Shown here: in pieces, positions 35,461 to 47,029 of the stretch
Layout: each line of letters begins with the position of its first letter
Position numbering within the stretch: position 1 is the first letter of the stretch
NCBI GenBank assembly: GCA_030386875.1
Contig: CM059576.1
Location: 67,207,581-67,271,580 of the forward strand
From: Morinoia aosen
Lineage: Eukaryota; Arthropoda; Malacostraca; Amphipoda; Talitridae
DNA: 64,000 nucleotides
Direction of reading: 5' to 3'
Notes under the pieces: model-generated
Databases searched by the model: none
What the model saw: only the letters and a program-made list of their open reading frames with translations
What the model was told of the DNA's origin: nothing
Position numbers and translations under genes: made by a program

Positions 35461-37050
35461 TTTGACGAAATTTGGAGACTTTTTTTGAGAAAACCACGCA
35501 CTTTTAAACTTTCAAACTTTGATAGCTCGTACATTTCCAAAAGTTCTACGCCTCATGAAATCAACGGCTCTCGAAACGATCAAGTTTCCACACAACTTCG
35601 GGTCAAAGTTTTCCTAAAAATATTTGGACAATTTTGGTGAGGCGGGAGTTTTGCCCTGAGTTCGACGGCAATACCTGTGGCTTTCAAACTTTGTAGTCTC
35701 GTTCAGAAAGCTTTGTAATATACCCAGCGAGTTTTACAGAGTGCCAGCTATGAAAACTTGAGTGGTGCGCAACTTTAAAGTTCGTGACGTTGTTTGATCG
35801 ATTGGTGACTTGAAAATTTGATACGACCTAGTTTTAACCTTTTTCTCAAAGTTATCAAGTTTACAGTTCATCATAAGCGAAACTTTTTTCAAAAAATGGT
35901 TCCAAACACAACCCCCAACACCCCCAAAAAACGTTCCGAACATGTTTTTGGAAAATGGGGGTGACCTACGAAAAACTTCATTTAACACTTTGTGCTCGGT
36001 TTTTCGTCGTGCATTCAAAAGTTTTTGGGCGGGTTGAATTTCGGCTTCGTTTGAGCGTGAGACATTATTTTCACTTTTCCAGGCCATTTTTGCCTTTCCT
36101 TCACCCCTGAAGGCCACTTCCTCACCTTCGAGGGAGCTGAAAATCACTTCAAAGATGCGTCTTGAGGAGATCTTTCGATTGATACTTGTGTCTCAAAGAT
36201 GTAGGCCTTCAACTTTTTGTTTAAATTGGAAAAAACCTCAAACCTTAGGGAGGAATCGCGAAAATTTGCCAATCTAGGGCAAAAACTGGATACCAATCCA
36301 CCTTGTATTGAAGTCTCCAAAATGCGAAATTTTTTTAATGACTGAATTTGGGGCCTGAAATGAAACTTTATGGAGTTTAAAGGTTTTATATGGATGCCCA
36401 TTTTCATGAACTTGGTGCTGTGTTGTTTTTCGATTGCGAAACAATATAATTAAATGAATCGTTGAATTTCAACGTTTTTTTTAATTTTTTTCCATTGGAA
36501 GCGATTTTGCTAAGTTTTGAGTGTTTTAATGTGTTGTTAGAGCTCATAAAAATATATTGTATTTCGAAGTAAACGTTGTAAGTGCCTGTTTTTGCCTTGA
36601 AATTCATAATTTTTTTTTGCATGACGCGTAATTCATCATTTTCAATGGTTTATATTCGTTTCACAGGGAATTTTATAGAGAACAAATGTGTTTAAAATAG
36701 GCGATTTACCTTATGGTAGGATTATTTCACTTCCAACATGTCATGGTATGGAAAAAAAATTTCGGATCCACCATCAATTTTTCTCCAAGTCCCGAAATTT
36801 TTGACGCATCTCGATTTCCATTTGCATTACCTCATTGAGGTTCAGAATTTGAGGCTCAAATCTTCTGCTGCTTGTAGAAGTTGTAATGTGAAAGATGTTA
36901 CAACTACAAAGATGTTACAACTAATGTTGAACTCTCCGCATCATCGTAATAAGTAAGTAAAGGACCTCATATATAACTGATATTTTGAATGGATTTGTTA
37001 ACCCTAAAAAAATTGTCTTTCTAATTAATAGAAAATTATTTGAATGGGAT

Positions 37051-37142
37051 ACTTGTTGATTATATGTCATTGGTAAGAGAATAACATGCTGCTGTGACTT
37101 GTTGATTATATGTCATTGGTAAGAGAATAACATGCTGCTGTG
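37051..37142. repeat. 46-bp direct tandem duplication in U7
   Basis: Two adjacent copies, 37051-37096 and 37097-37142, each starting ACTTGTTGATTATATGTC and ending CATGCTGCTGTG. U4 has a single copy at the matching place (about 19,504-19,550). The copies are identical, so the event is recent. Confidence 0.9.
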
Positions 37143-37609
37143 ACACTGCAGTCATTTCGGACGGTGACGTGTTACATGAGGTTTTCATGAAATAGATACA
37201 AAAACATGACATAAGTTTTTAAATGTGGAAAGTGTGACGTTTCTTTAATGAAACGAAACTTGAAAAGAAGTTTTTAATATTGTCTAATGAAAATGAACAT
37301 GATACGCAAATTTCAAAAGATGAGAACTCGCCAAATTTCGTAATACAAAGAGAAATTATACATTTCGTAGGTTTATTACTTTCTCAAAGGTTTATTCGAT
37401 GGTCCAATTACTCCTCAAAGACGCGGACTGCCGTGGCCCTGATGGTATGGATACCAAGCAAGATGGATACTTAATAGTTATTATTTATTGATATAAGTCG
37501 TTACTATTAATGTATAACTCATTTATGTATGTCAAGCTTCGTTGTTACTTTAATGTTTGCCTCATATACTTAGATATTGAGTGACGTAAAAGCAGCATTT
37601 TTTACTTGA

Positions 37610-37915
37610 GTTACCCATCAAACCTTTGCTTTGGTTCGGTATATGTTCGGTAATTTTGGGGTGTACGCTGGAAATTGCTGTACTGACTTTAACTAAATAA
37701 TGCAGGCTTTGTGAAGGGTTCTACATGTAGGTGATTTACCGAGGAAAATTTGTGGTAAGGGAAGGGAATGTATCAGTTCATGAATCATGAAAGACCTGTT
37801 TTGGAAGAAGTTAATGACGTGATACAACTCGCATTCGAACGTTGATAATGGTGATAACCTGTTTGGGCGGTGTTAAACCAGTCTAGGTATTGAATATGAT
37901 GGAAGGATCGATTTT
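37610..37915. other. Divergent patch in U7
   Basis: From about CATCAAACCTTTGCTTTGG to CTAGGTATTGAATATGATGG the X1 region differs heavily from every other unit, while sequence on both sides is ordinary. Some words survive in order (TTTGTGGTA, GGCGGTGTTAA), so it is a diverged homologue and not an insertion. It may have been copied from a distant branch of the family. Confidence 0.65.
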
Positions 37916-39079
37916 ATGTTTTTCGGGAGGTAAATTGAACATTTACGGGTTGAAATCACGAACATGAATTCATATATTGAAATTATAGAAATGGCTCATT
38001 TCACTTATTTCGATGCCGAAATTTGAATGAATCTTTAATGAGAACTCACTTCATGTATGTCAAGCTTCGTATTTGCTTCAATGTTTGCTTTAAAGATGTA
38101 AATATTGAGTAAATGCATAAAAGGATTTCTTACTTGAGTTACCCCTCAAAGCTCTTCCTGGAGCAGTGCATGTTTTCAGTCATTTTGAGATACACAATGT
38201 CTCTTCTTGGAAAGAAAATTGAATTTGGATGTTCGAGAAATCACTGATTTCACTTAGATCATGGTAGCAGTTTGCACGAAGCGTGCGGCGTGATGTAGGG
38301 AGGCGATAGCAATTTTTTCCGTGTGGAGAAAGGGATATTGAGTTATATTGATAGGTAATGGGTTTGCTTTCATTGTAAATGATGATGCATTGGTGAACGC
38401 GGTTATCAATGGAGTGTAGTTTGAATTAGGCATATCATTTTTTCTGCATTGCAGGTAGATGTTCGGAATTGTGATACAATGTACATATGTACGTCTGTTT
38501 ATGCTGAAATATTGAGATTTAACCTATCGACATTTTGGGGTTAAGGAGTAATTTTCGGAAATTCTATGCATGTTTCAATTAACGATGAAGGCTACTTTGA
38601 AATCTGCTAGAGAAATCATTTTGGGCTCATATAGAGCGGAATGAAAAGCTGGGTGTTAATGTGGTTGATTATGTTTATTCAGAATTGTTTGATATAGGGG
38701 GAAATAAGTTGTGTGAAATGTTTTGTCCGTTATTTCGTCAGTGGAACGTGTTGTTAACTATTTTTGTGGCAATGTCGGACATTTAGACTTGTGCAATGAC
38801 GAAGCATGTGGAAAATGTAGGAAGAGTTAGACAAAAACGTTGAGGGATATTAAAATGCTATTTCCAATGCAAAATCGCAAAAAAGACGAGAACCGCTGCA
38901 GATAATACTTTCATAACCATACAGACTGATGCCTTTAAGCCCGTTAGTAAACTGTAGGGGGTAACTACACTGAAAATGTGTAAAAATGAGACAGAAATGG
39001 CATTTTTTTAGAGTTTGAAAGTTTTTCTAAGGTAAATTCAGTGCCCCTCGAGTGTGACTAATATAAGAGCTGCAATTAT

Positions 39080-39115
39080 GCCGCTCTGCGAGGTGCGTAG
39101 CACCCGTAGAGCGGC
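39080..39115. other. Conserved stem-loop, type B (U7)
   Basis: Identical to the U4 hairpin. The second hairpin CGCGC-GACG-GCGCG follows about 42 bp later. Confidence 0.7.
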
Positions 39116-40100
39116 GCAAGAACTCAGATTTCATTTTCTCAACCTTCGAATTTAACCGCGCGACGGCGCGTCCCATCATTATGAACCCAATGAAGATGAA
39201 CAGGTGTGGATGTTGTTGTATGAAACGAGAATTAGCTTTCGTTTTGATGTGGTATTGCGATGTTTGTTTATTTTGGTGATGATATATATTTTATTGAGGA
39301 TTTATGGTTGTTTGTTATAGATTGGAGAAGGATTGGATTATTTAAAGGCTCTGCATGAATAACTGCGACGCCATCTGATGTATGGTAATGTACAGCTCAT
39401 TCACATGATTTATTCGTGAGAACAAGAATACATTTGGTGCTTGTGGTTAGTTTGAAAAGGTATTGGTAGTAATTGGATGTGACACGAAGTTGGTTAATAT
39501 TTGTTGTTTTCTCTTGAATGTTTGAAATGAATTTTAAGAACGCAAGGTTATTTCTCGCTTATGCAGGTGAGTAATGTATTTTGATGTCTGAGGTGGCAAT
39601 TTGTGAGGGTTATGGGAAGCCTAATTTCCCTACGTCAGGCTTTGGCGGAATTTGAAATAGGTTTGGTAGAATTTCATTTATTTTTGAAACGCACGTATAA
39701 TGGAAATTTATAATGAGGCTCATGTAATTTAAATCAGTTATAGGTAACATGTAATGTATTGTGGTTAAATGAACGAACATATTTATAGTCTTGTGAGCAT
39801 TTTTGACCTTAGGTGAATTCGTGATTTAATATTAAAATTTCATTCTCCCAGGATTCTGTATATAATATTGTGAAGAAAGTTTCAGTCGCGCTTCATATTA
39901 GGGATTTATGTTATTTTAAGTTTTGATTTAGGTGAAGCTATATAATTTCGAGTAGGATAGGTTAAATGACTTTGTGTAAATTGATGATAAACAGGGGATG
40001 GACGGTAAGTTAAATGGAATACAATAAGAGTGGTGAAAAATTCAACCAAAAAATTGGATACATGAGGTTATAAAGTCAGGTGAGGATAAAATTGCTTATG

Positions 40101-40178
40101 CTATGTTTGATTAGACTAGGTTGGGTTAGATTACTTGAGGTTGGGTTGAGTTGGTTATATTATTTTGGGTTTGGTTCG
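40101..40178 (+). repeat. TTAGG-like G/T-rich tract (U7)
   Basis: Reads TATGCTATGTTTGATTAGAC, as in U2, rather than the U4 form, although the stem-loop upstream is B and matches U4. Confidence 0.4.
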
Positions 40179-40642
40179 GAAGTGATTGGTGAACTTATTG
40201 GTTGAATTGTGATTGGTGTAGTCATTTTAACAGAGAAGATCTGATTGATTTGTTGAGGTTGTGTTACTCATGAAAAATGTTAGTTACCCCTCAAAGCTCT
40301 TCTCCTGCAGCGCTTATTTTCAGTTATTGGGATATACACCGTGAAAGTTCCCCGATAGAAAACAAATTTGAGAATTCAGTGTGTAACCGATGTCTCTTAG
40401 ATCAGTGTGAAAATTTGAGAGATCACGGTGTGTGAAATGATTTTTAAACTGTGAATATGGGATTAGGTTACGTATTTATTTGGTATTTGTGAATGGTGTG
40501 GGGAAATAAATTGATTTTGGTGTTTTAAAGGTAAACGTAGAACTTCGAGGGGAATTCATTGTACACATCGGTTTGTGATTTGAGACGATGGTGTATCTGA
40601 TTGTGTTGGCCAATTGTGGTTATTTTTTTAAGTGTGCCCTAC

Positions 40643-40746
40643 ATGTGTATGTGTATATGTGTGTCTGTGGGTGTGGGAGTGTGTGTGTAGGAGTGTGAGC
40701 GTCTGGGTTTTGATGTGTTTGTGTGTGTGTGGGTGTGTGTGTGTGT
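40643..40746. repeat. Degenerate GT microsatellite (U7)
   Basis: Begins like U2 (CCCTACATGTGTATGTG) but then has the AGGAGTGTGAGCGTCTGGG haplotype of U3, U5 and U6, another sign of exchange inside the tract. Confidence 0.9.
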
Positions 40747-41244
40747 GGTCCGCCCCGGTCTGTGCTGGTTTCTGTGCGCCCGGCGGACGTCTTAGCGAAA
40801 ATCCGGTGAAAAAACCAAGACCCATACGCGCACAGATTCAAAGGAAGATGAACACCACTTACCCTAGACGCCGCGTGGCGTTCACCGAAGGATTGTTCCT
40901 TCTATTGATGTCGCCTTTTTATAGGGTAGCCCCTCGAACGCGTCGTCGCAGCGCCTTCAAATTTGGCAGGCACATAAAAGGCCCTTTCGACATGAACCTA
41001 AGCTTTTTTCTTTGAGATCGTGCGAGAACTTTTCCTTCAATGGCCGTTCAAAGGTCGAAAATCGACCGAAATGACACATTTTCAAACTGCTGCCAAACAC
41101 CCATAGAATGCCTCTAGGCGGCTCTTATTTCAGCATGTGGTAGACGAAACAATGGAGTATACGCCAACGTTGCCATTTTGCGATCCGTTCGTAAAAACTA
41201 TCCCTCTTTGCCCCTCAAAGTTTGCGAAAAATTTTTAGGGTATT
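40747..41244. other. GC-richer head, type B (U7, 498 bp)
   Basis: Type B with the 7-bp inverted repeat. The plus-strand frame is cut by a TGA where U4 has TTTCTTCGAGATCG and U7 has TTTCTTTGAGATCG (about 41,011). Confidence 0.75.
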
Positions 41245-44200
41245 TTTGACGAAATTTGGAGAATTATTTTGAGAAAACCACGGAGGTTAAATCTTTCAAA
41301 GTTTGATAGCTCTTACATTTCCAAAAGTTCTAAGCCTCATAAAATCAACGGCTCTCGAAGCGATCAAGTTTCGACACAACTTGGGGTCAAAGTTTTCCTC
41401 AAAATTTTCGAAAATTTTGTGTGAGGTTTGAGTTTGCGTAAGTATTGAACGGTAATACCTGGGGGTGTCAAACTTTGTAGTCTCGTTTAGAAAGCTTTGT
41501 AATATACCCAGCGAGTTTTACAGAGTGCCAGCTATGAAAACTTGAGTGGTGCGCAACTTTAAAGTTCAAGTAAAAAAACGCCTTTTTTATAAGGTCATTT
41601 TCGCCCGCCAGTTGTGACGTTGTTTGATTGATTGGTGACTTGAAAATTTGATACGACCTAGTTTCAACCTTTTTCTCAAAGTTATCAGGTTTACAGTTCA
41701 TAATGAGCAAAACTTTTCTCAAAAAATGGTTCCAAACACAACCCCCAACACCCCCAAAAAATGTTCCGAACATGTTTTAGGAAAATGGGGGCGATCTACG
41801 GAGAACTTCATTTAACATTTTCTGCTCAGTTTTTTGTCGTCCATTCAAAAGTTTTTGGGCAGGTTGAATTTCGGGTTTGTTTGAGCGTGAGACATTATTT
41901 TCACTTTTCCAGGCCATTTTTGCCTTTCCTTCACCCCTGAAGCCCACTTCCTCACCTTCGAGGGAGCTGAAAATCACTTGAAAGATGCGTCTTGAGGAGA
42001 TCTTCCGATTGTTACTCGTGTCTCAAAGTTGTAGGCCTTCAACTTTTTGTTTAAATTTGAAAAAACATCAAACCTTAGGGAGGAATCGCAAAAATTTGCC
42101 AATCTAACGCAAAAACTGGATACCGATCCACCTTGTAATGAAGTCTCCAGAATGCGAATTTTTTTTAATGGCGAAATTTATGGCCTGAAATGAAACTTTA
42201 TGGAGTTTAAAGAATTTATATGGATGCCCATTTTCATGAACTTGGTGCTGTGTTGTTTTTCGATTGCGAAACAATATAATTAAATGAATCGTTGACGTTC
42301 AAAGTTTTTCTTAATTTTTTTCCATTGGAAGCGATTTTGCTAAGTTTTGAGTGTTTTAATGTGTTGTTAGAGCTCATAAAAATATATTGTATTTCGAAGT
42401 AAACGTTGTAAGTGCCTGTTTTTGCCTTGAAATTCATAATTATTTTTTGCATGACGCGTAATTCATCATTTTCAATGGTTTATATTCGTTTCACAGGGAA
42501 TTTTATAGAGAACAAATGTGTTTAAAATAGGCGATTTACCTTATGGTTGGATTATTTCACTTCCAACAAGTTTTGGTACAGAAAAAAAAAATGGTAATTG
42601 AGCTTAAAATTTTCGTCTAAGTCGAGAAAATCGGTATGCAAGGGGGTTTGCAGTTGCAATACCTAAATGAGGTTCAGAATTTGAGGCTGAAATCTTGTGC
42701 TGCTTGTAGAAGTTGTAATGTAAATGATGTTAGAACTAGAAAGATGACGAAACTAATGTTAAAGTGTCCGCATCATCGTACTGAGCATGTAAAGTGACTT
42801 CAATTATAACTTATTTTTGGAATGGAATTGTTAACCCTCATAAAATTGTCTTTGTAATGGATAGAAAATGATTTGAATGGGATACTTGTTGATTAAAGTG
42901 CGTTGTTAGGAGAATCCATCCTTCTGTCCCACTGCAGTCATTCCGCACAGTCAACTGTTACATAAGTTTTTCATGAAGAGAGATACGAAATCAACCCATA
43001 AGTTGTTGAAAGGGAAAAGTGTCCCCTTTCTTCAATGAAACGAAAGTTGAAAAGAAATTGTTAACATTGTCTACTGAAGATTAACATGATATGTACATTT
43101 AAAATGATTCCAACTCGATAAATTTCGTAATAGGAACAGAAATTATTGATTTCCCATATTCATAAATTTCAAGTGTAATGCCTGTTCGATGGGCGAATTG
43201 GTCCTCAAAGACGCGGCCTGCCGTGTGTGTGTCCTTTATGACTGGGATAACAAGCAAGATGTGGATACAAAATAGTTATGATTTGTTTATATAACTCCTA
43301 TCTATTAATGTATAACTCATTTATGTATGTCAAGCTTCGTTGTTACTTGAATCTTTGCCTGAAATACTTAGATATTGAGTGAAGTAGGAACAGCATTTTT
43401 GACTTGAGTTACCCCTCGAAGCCGTGCTCAAGCAGGAGGTATGTTCAGTCATTTTGAGACACTGTACAAGTTTGGGTAGTGACTTGAAAAATAAAACGAA
43501 AGCGTTGTTCAAAGCTTCGTATGTCGATGAGTTTTTGAGAATTATTTGTGGTACTACATGGAAATATTATCGGCTCATGAGTGGGAAATACCTCTGTATG
43601 AGAATTCAAGATATGAAAGAACTCGCATTTTAACATAGAAAATGGTGCTAAGTTGTTTAGGCGGTGGAAACCAGTGAAGCTATTGAATATGATGGAAGGA
43701 TCGATTCTATTATGTTTTTCGGGAGTTAAATTGAACATTTACGGGTGAAATCACGAACATGAATTCATTTAGAAATTATAGGAATGGGTCATTTCACTTA
43801 TTTCGATGCCGAAATTTGAATGAATCTTTAATGAGAAGTCACTTAATGTATGTCAAGCTTAGTTTTTGCTTCAATGCTGTCTTTAAAGATGAAAATATTG
43901 AGTAAATGCATAACAGAATTTCTTACTTGAGTTACCCCTCAAAGCTCTCCCTTGAGCTGTGCATGTTTTCAGTTAGTTTGGGATACACAATGTCTCTTCT
44001 TGGAACGAAAATTTAAATTTGATGTTCGCGAAATCACTTATTTCGCAGAGATCATGGTTGCAGTTTGCACGAAGCGTGCGGTCTGATGTAGGGGGGCGAT
44101 AGCTCATTTTTCGTGTGGAGAAAGTGAGATTGAGTTATATTGAGAGGTAATGGTTTTGTTTTCATGGTAAATGATGATGCATTGGTGAACTCGGTTATCA

Positions 44201-44876
44201 ATTGAGTGTAGTTTGAATTAGGCATATGATTTTATGTGCATTGCAGGTAGATGTTGGAAATTTTGATACAATGTACATATGTATGTCTGTTTATGCTGAC
44301 ATTTTGAGATTTGACCTATCGACATTTTGGGGTGAATGAGTAATTTTCGAAAATTGTATGCATGTTAAAATTTACGATGAAGGGTACTTTGAAATCAGGT
44401 AGAGAATTCATTTTGGGCTCATATGAAGCGGAGTCAAAAGCAGGGTGCGAATGTTGTTGATTATATTATGTTTATTCATAATTGTTTGATATAGGGAGAA
44501 ATAAGTTGTGTTAAATGTTTTGTCCGTTATTTCGTCAGTGGAACGTGTTGTGAACTATTTTTGTGGCAATGTCGGACATTTCGACTTGTGCAATAACGAA
44601 GCATGTGGAAAATTTAGGAAGAGTTAGACAAAAACGTTGAGGGATATTGAAATTGTATTTCCAATGCAAAAACGCAAAAAAGACGAGAACCGCTGCAGAT
44701 AATACTTTAATAACCATACAGACTGATGCCTTTAAGCCCGTTAGTAAACTGTACACGGTAACTACACTGGAAATGTGTAAAAATGAGACAGAAATGGCAT
44801 TTTTTTAGAGTTTGAAAGTTTTTGTAAGGTAAATTCAGTGCCCGTCGAGTGTGACTAATATAAGAGCTGCAATTAG

Positions 44877-44912
44877 GCCGCTCTGCGAGGTGCGTAGCAC
44901 CCGTAGAGCGGC
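44877..44912. other. Conserved stem-loop, type B (U8)
   Basis: Same arms as U4; the base before the stem differs (AATTAGG instead of AATTATG). Confidence 0.7.
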
Positions 44913-45896
44913 GCAAGAACTCAGATTTCATTTTCTCAACCTTCGAATTTAACCGCGCGACGGCGCGTCCCATCATTATGAAGCCAATGAAGATGAACAG
45001 GTGTCGATGTTGTTGTATGAAACGAGAATTAGCTTTCGTTTTGATGTGGTATTGCGATGTTTGTTTATTTTGGTGATGATTTATATTTTATTGAGGATTT
45101 ATGGTTGTTTGTTATAGATTGGAGAAGGATTGGATTATTTAAAGGCTCTGCATGAATAACTGCGACGCCATCTGATGTATGGTAATGTACAGCTCATTCA
45201 CATGATTTATTCGTGAGAACAAGAATACATTTGGTTCTTGTGGTTAGTTTGGAAAGGTATTGATAGTAATTGGATGTGACACGAAGTTGGTTAATATTTG
45301 TTGTTTTCTCTTGAAGGTTTGAAATGAATTTTAAGAACGCAAGGTTATTTCTAGCTGATGCAGGTGAGTAATGTATTTTGATGTCTGAGGTGGCAATTTT
45401 TGGGGGTTATGGGAAGCGTAATTTCCCTACGTCAGGCTTTGGCGGAATTTGAAATAGCTTTGGTAGAATGTCATTTATTTTTTAACCGCATGTATGATTA
45501 AAATTTGGAATGAGGCTCATGTAATTTAAATTAGTTATAGGTAACATGTAATGTATTCTGGTAGAATGAACGAACATATTGATAGTCTTGTAAGCATTTT
45601 TGACCTTAGGTGAATTCGTGATTTAATATTAAAATTTCATTCTCCCAGGATTCTGTATGTAATATTGTAAACAAAGTTTCAGTCGCGTTTCATATTAGGG
45701 ATTTATGTAATTTTAAGTTTTGATTTAGGTGAAGCTATATAATTTTGAGTAGGAAAGGTTAAATGACTTTGTGTAAATTGATGAGAAACAAGGGATTGAC
45801 GGTAAGTTAAATAGAATACAATAAGAGTGGTTACAAATTAAACCAAAAAATTGGATACATGAGGTTATAAAGTCAGGTGGGGATAAAATTGGTTAT

Positions 45897-45976
45897 GTTA
45901 GGTTTCATTAGACTAGGTGGGGTTAGATTACTTTAGGTTGGGTTGAGTTGGTTATATTAATTTGGGTTTGGTTCGG
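45897..45976 (+). repeat. TTAGG-like G/T-rich tract (U8)
   Basis: GTTAGGTTTCATTAGAC as in U5, then GGTGGGGTTAGATTACTTTAGG. Confidence 0.4.
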
Positions 45977-46430
45977 AAGTGATTGGTGAACTTATTGGTT
46001 GAATTGTGATTGGTGTAGTCATTTTATAAGAGTAGATGTGATTGATTTGTTGAGGTTGTGTTATTCATGGAAAATGTTAGTTACCCCTCAAAGCTGTGCT
46101 CCTGCAGCGCATATCTTCAGGTATTCGGATATAGACCAAGAAAATTCCCAGACAGAAAAGAAATTTCAGAATTCAGTGTGTAACCGATGTCTCTTAGATC
46201 CGTGTCCAAATTTGAAAGATCACGGTCTGTGAAATGATTTTTAAACTGTTAATATGGGCTTAGGTTACGTTTTTATTTGGTAATGGTGTCGGAAAATGAA
46301 TTGATTTTTGTGTTCGAAAGGTAAACATAGAGCCTAAAATGGCCATTGTACACATCGGTTTGTGAATTGAGACGATGGTGTATCTGATTGTGTTGGCTAA
46401 TTGTGGTTATTTTTTAAAAGTGTGCACTGC

Positions 46431-46531
46431 ATGTCTATGTGTATAGGTGTGTCTGTGTGTGTGGGAGTGTGTGTAAGAGTGTGAAGGTTTTGGGTGTTGA
46501 GGTGTGTGTGTGTGTGGGGGTGTGTATGTGT
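46431..46531. repeat. Degenerate GT microsatellite (U8)
   Basis: GT tract with AAGAGTGTGAAGGTTTTGGG and a GTATAGGTGTG interruption near 46,441. Confidence 0.9.
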
Positions 46532-47029
46532 GGTCCGCCCCGGTCTGTGCTGGTTTCTGTGCGCCCGGCGGACGTCTTAGCGAAAATCCGGTGAAAAAAC
46601 CAAGACCCATACGCGCACAGATTCAAAGGAAGATGAACACCACTTACCCTAGACGCCGCGTGGCGTTCACCGAAGGATTGTTCCTTCTATTGATGTCGCC
46701 TTTTTATAGGGTAGCCCCTCGAACGCGTCGTCGCAGCGCCTTCAAATTTGGCAGGCACATAAAAGGCCCTTTCGACACGAACCTAAGCTTTTTTCTTCGA
46801 GATCGTGCGAGAACTTTTCCTTCAATGGCCGTTCAAAGGTCGAAAATCGACCGAAATGACACATTTTCAAACTGCTGCCAAACACCCATAGAATGCCTCT
46901 AGGCGGCTGTTATTTCAGCATGTGGTAGACGAAACAATGGAGTATACGCCAACGTTGCCATTTTGCGATCCGTTCATAAAAACTATCCCTCTTTGCCCCT
47001 CAAAGTTTGCGAAAAAATTTTAGGGTATT
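46532..47029. other. GC-richer head, type B (U8, 498 bp)
   Basis: Same as the U4 head, with the plus-strand frame open to 46,902 (ending CCQTPIECL). Its last bases read GCGAAAAAATTTTAGGG, private to this copy. Confidence 0.75.

Larger units (their letters stand above)
35461..41244. repeat. Macrosatellite unit U7 (A then B, 5,784 bp)
   Basis: Type A until about 36.41 kb, then type B to the end. It carries three private changes: a deletion of about 46 bp at 35,783 that removes the A6-CGCG-T6 palindrome, a 46-bp tandem duplication at 37,051-37,142, and a strongly divergent patch at about 37,610-37,915. Otherwise it is closest to U4. Confidence 0.93.
41245..47029. repeat. Macrosatellite unit U8 (type B, 5,785 bp)
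   Basis: Type B throughout (front block, stem-loop, head). Its first half matches U5 at 17.6 kb spacing and it matches U9 even better at 5.8 kb spacing. The A6-CGCG-T6 palindrome is altered here (CGCC near 41,580). Confidence 0.93.
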
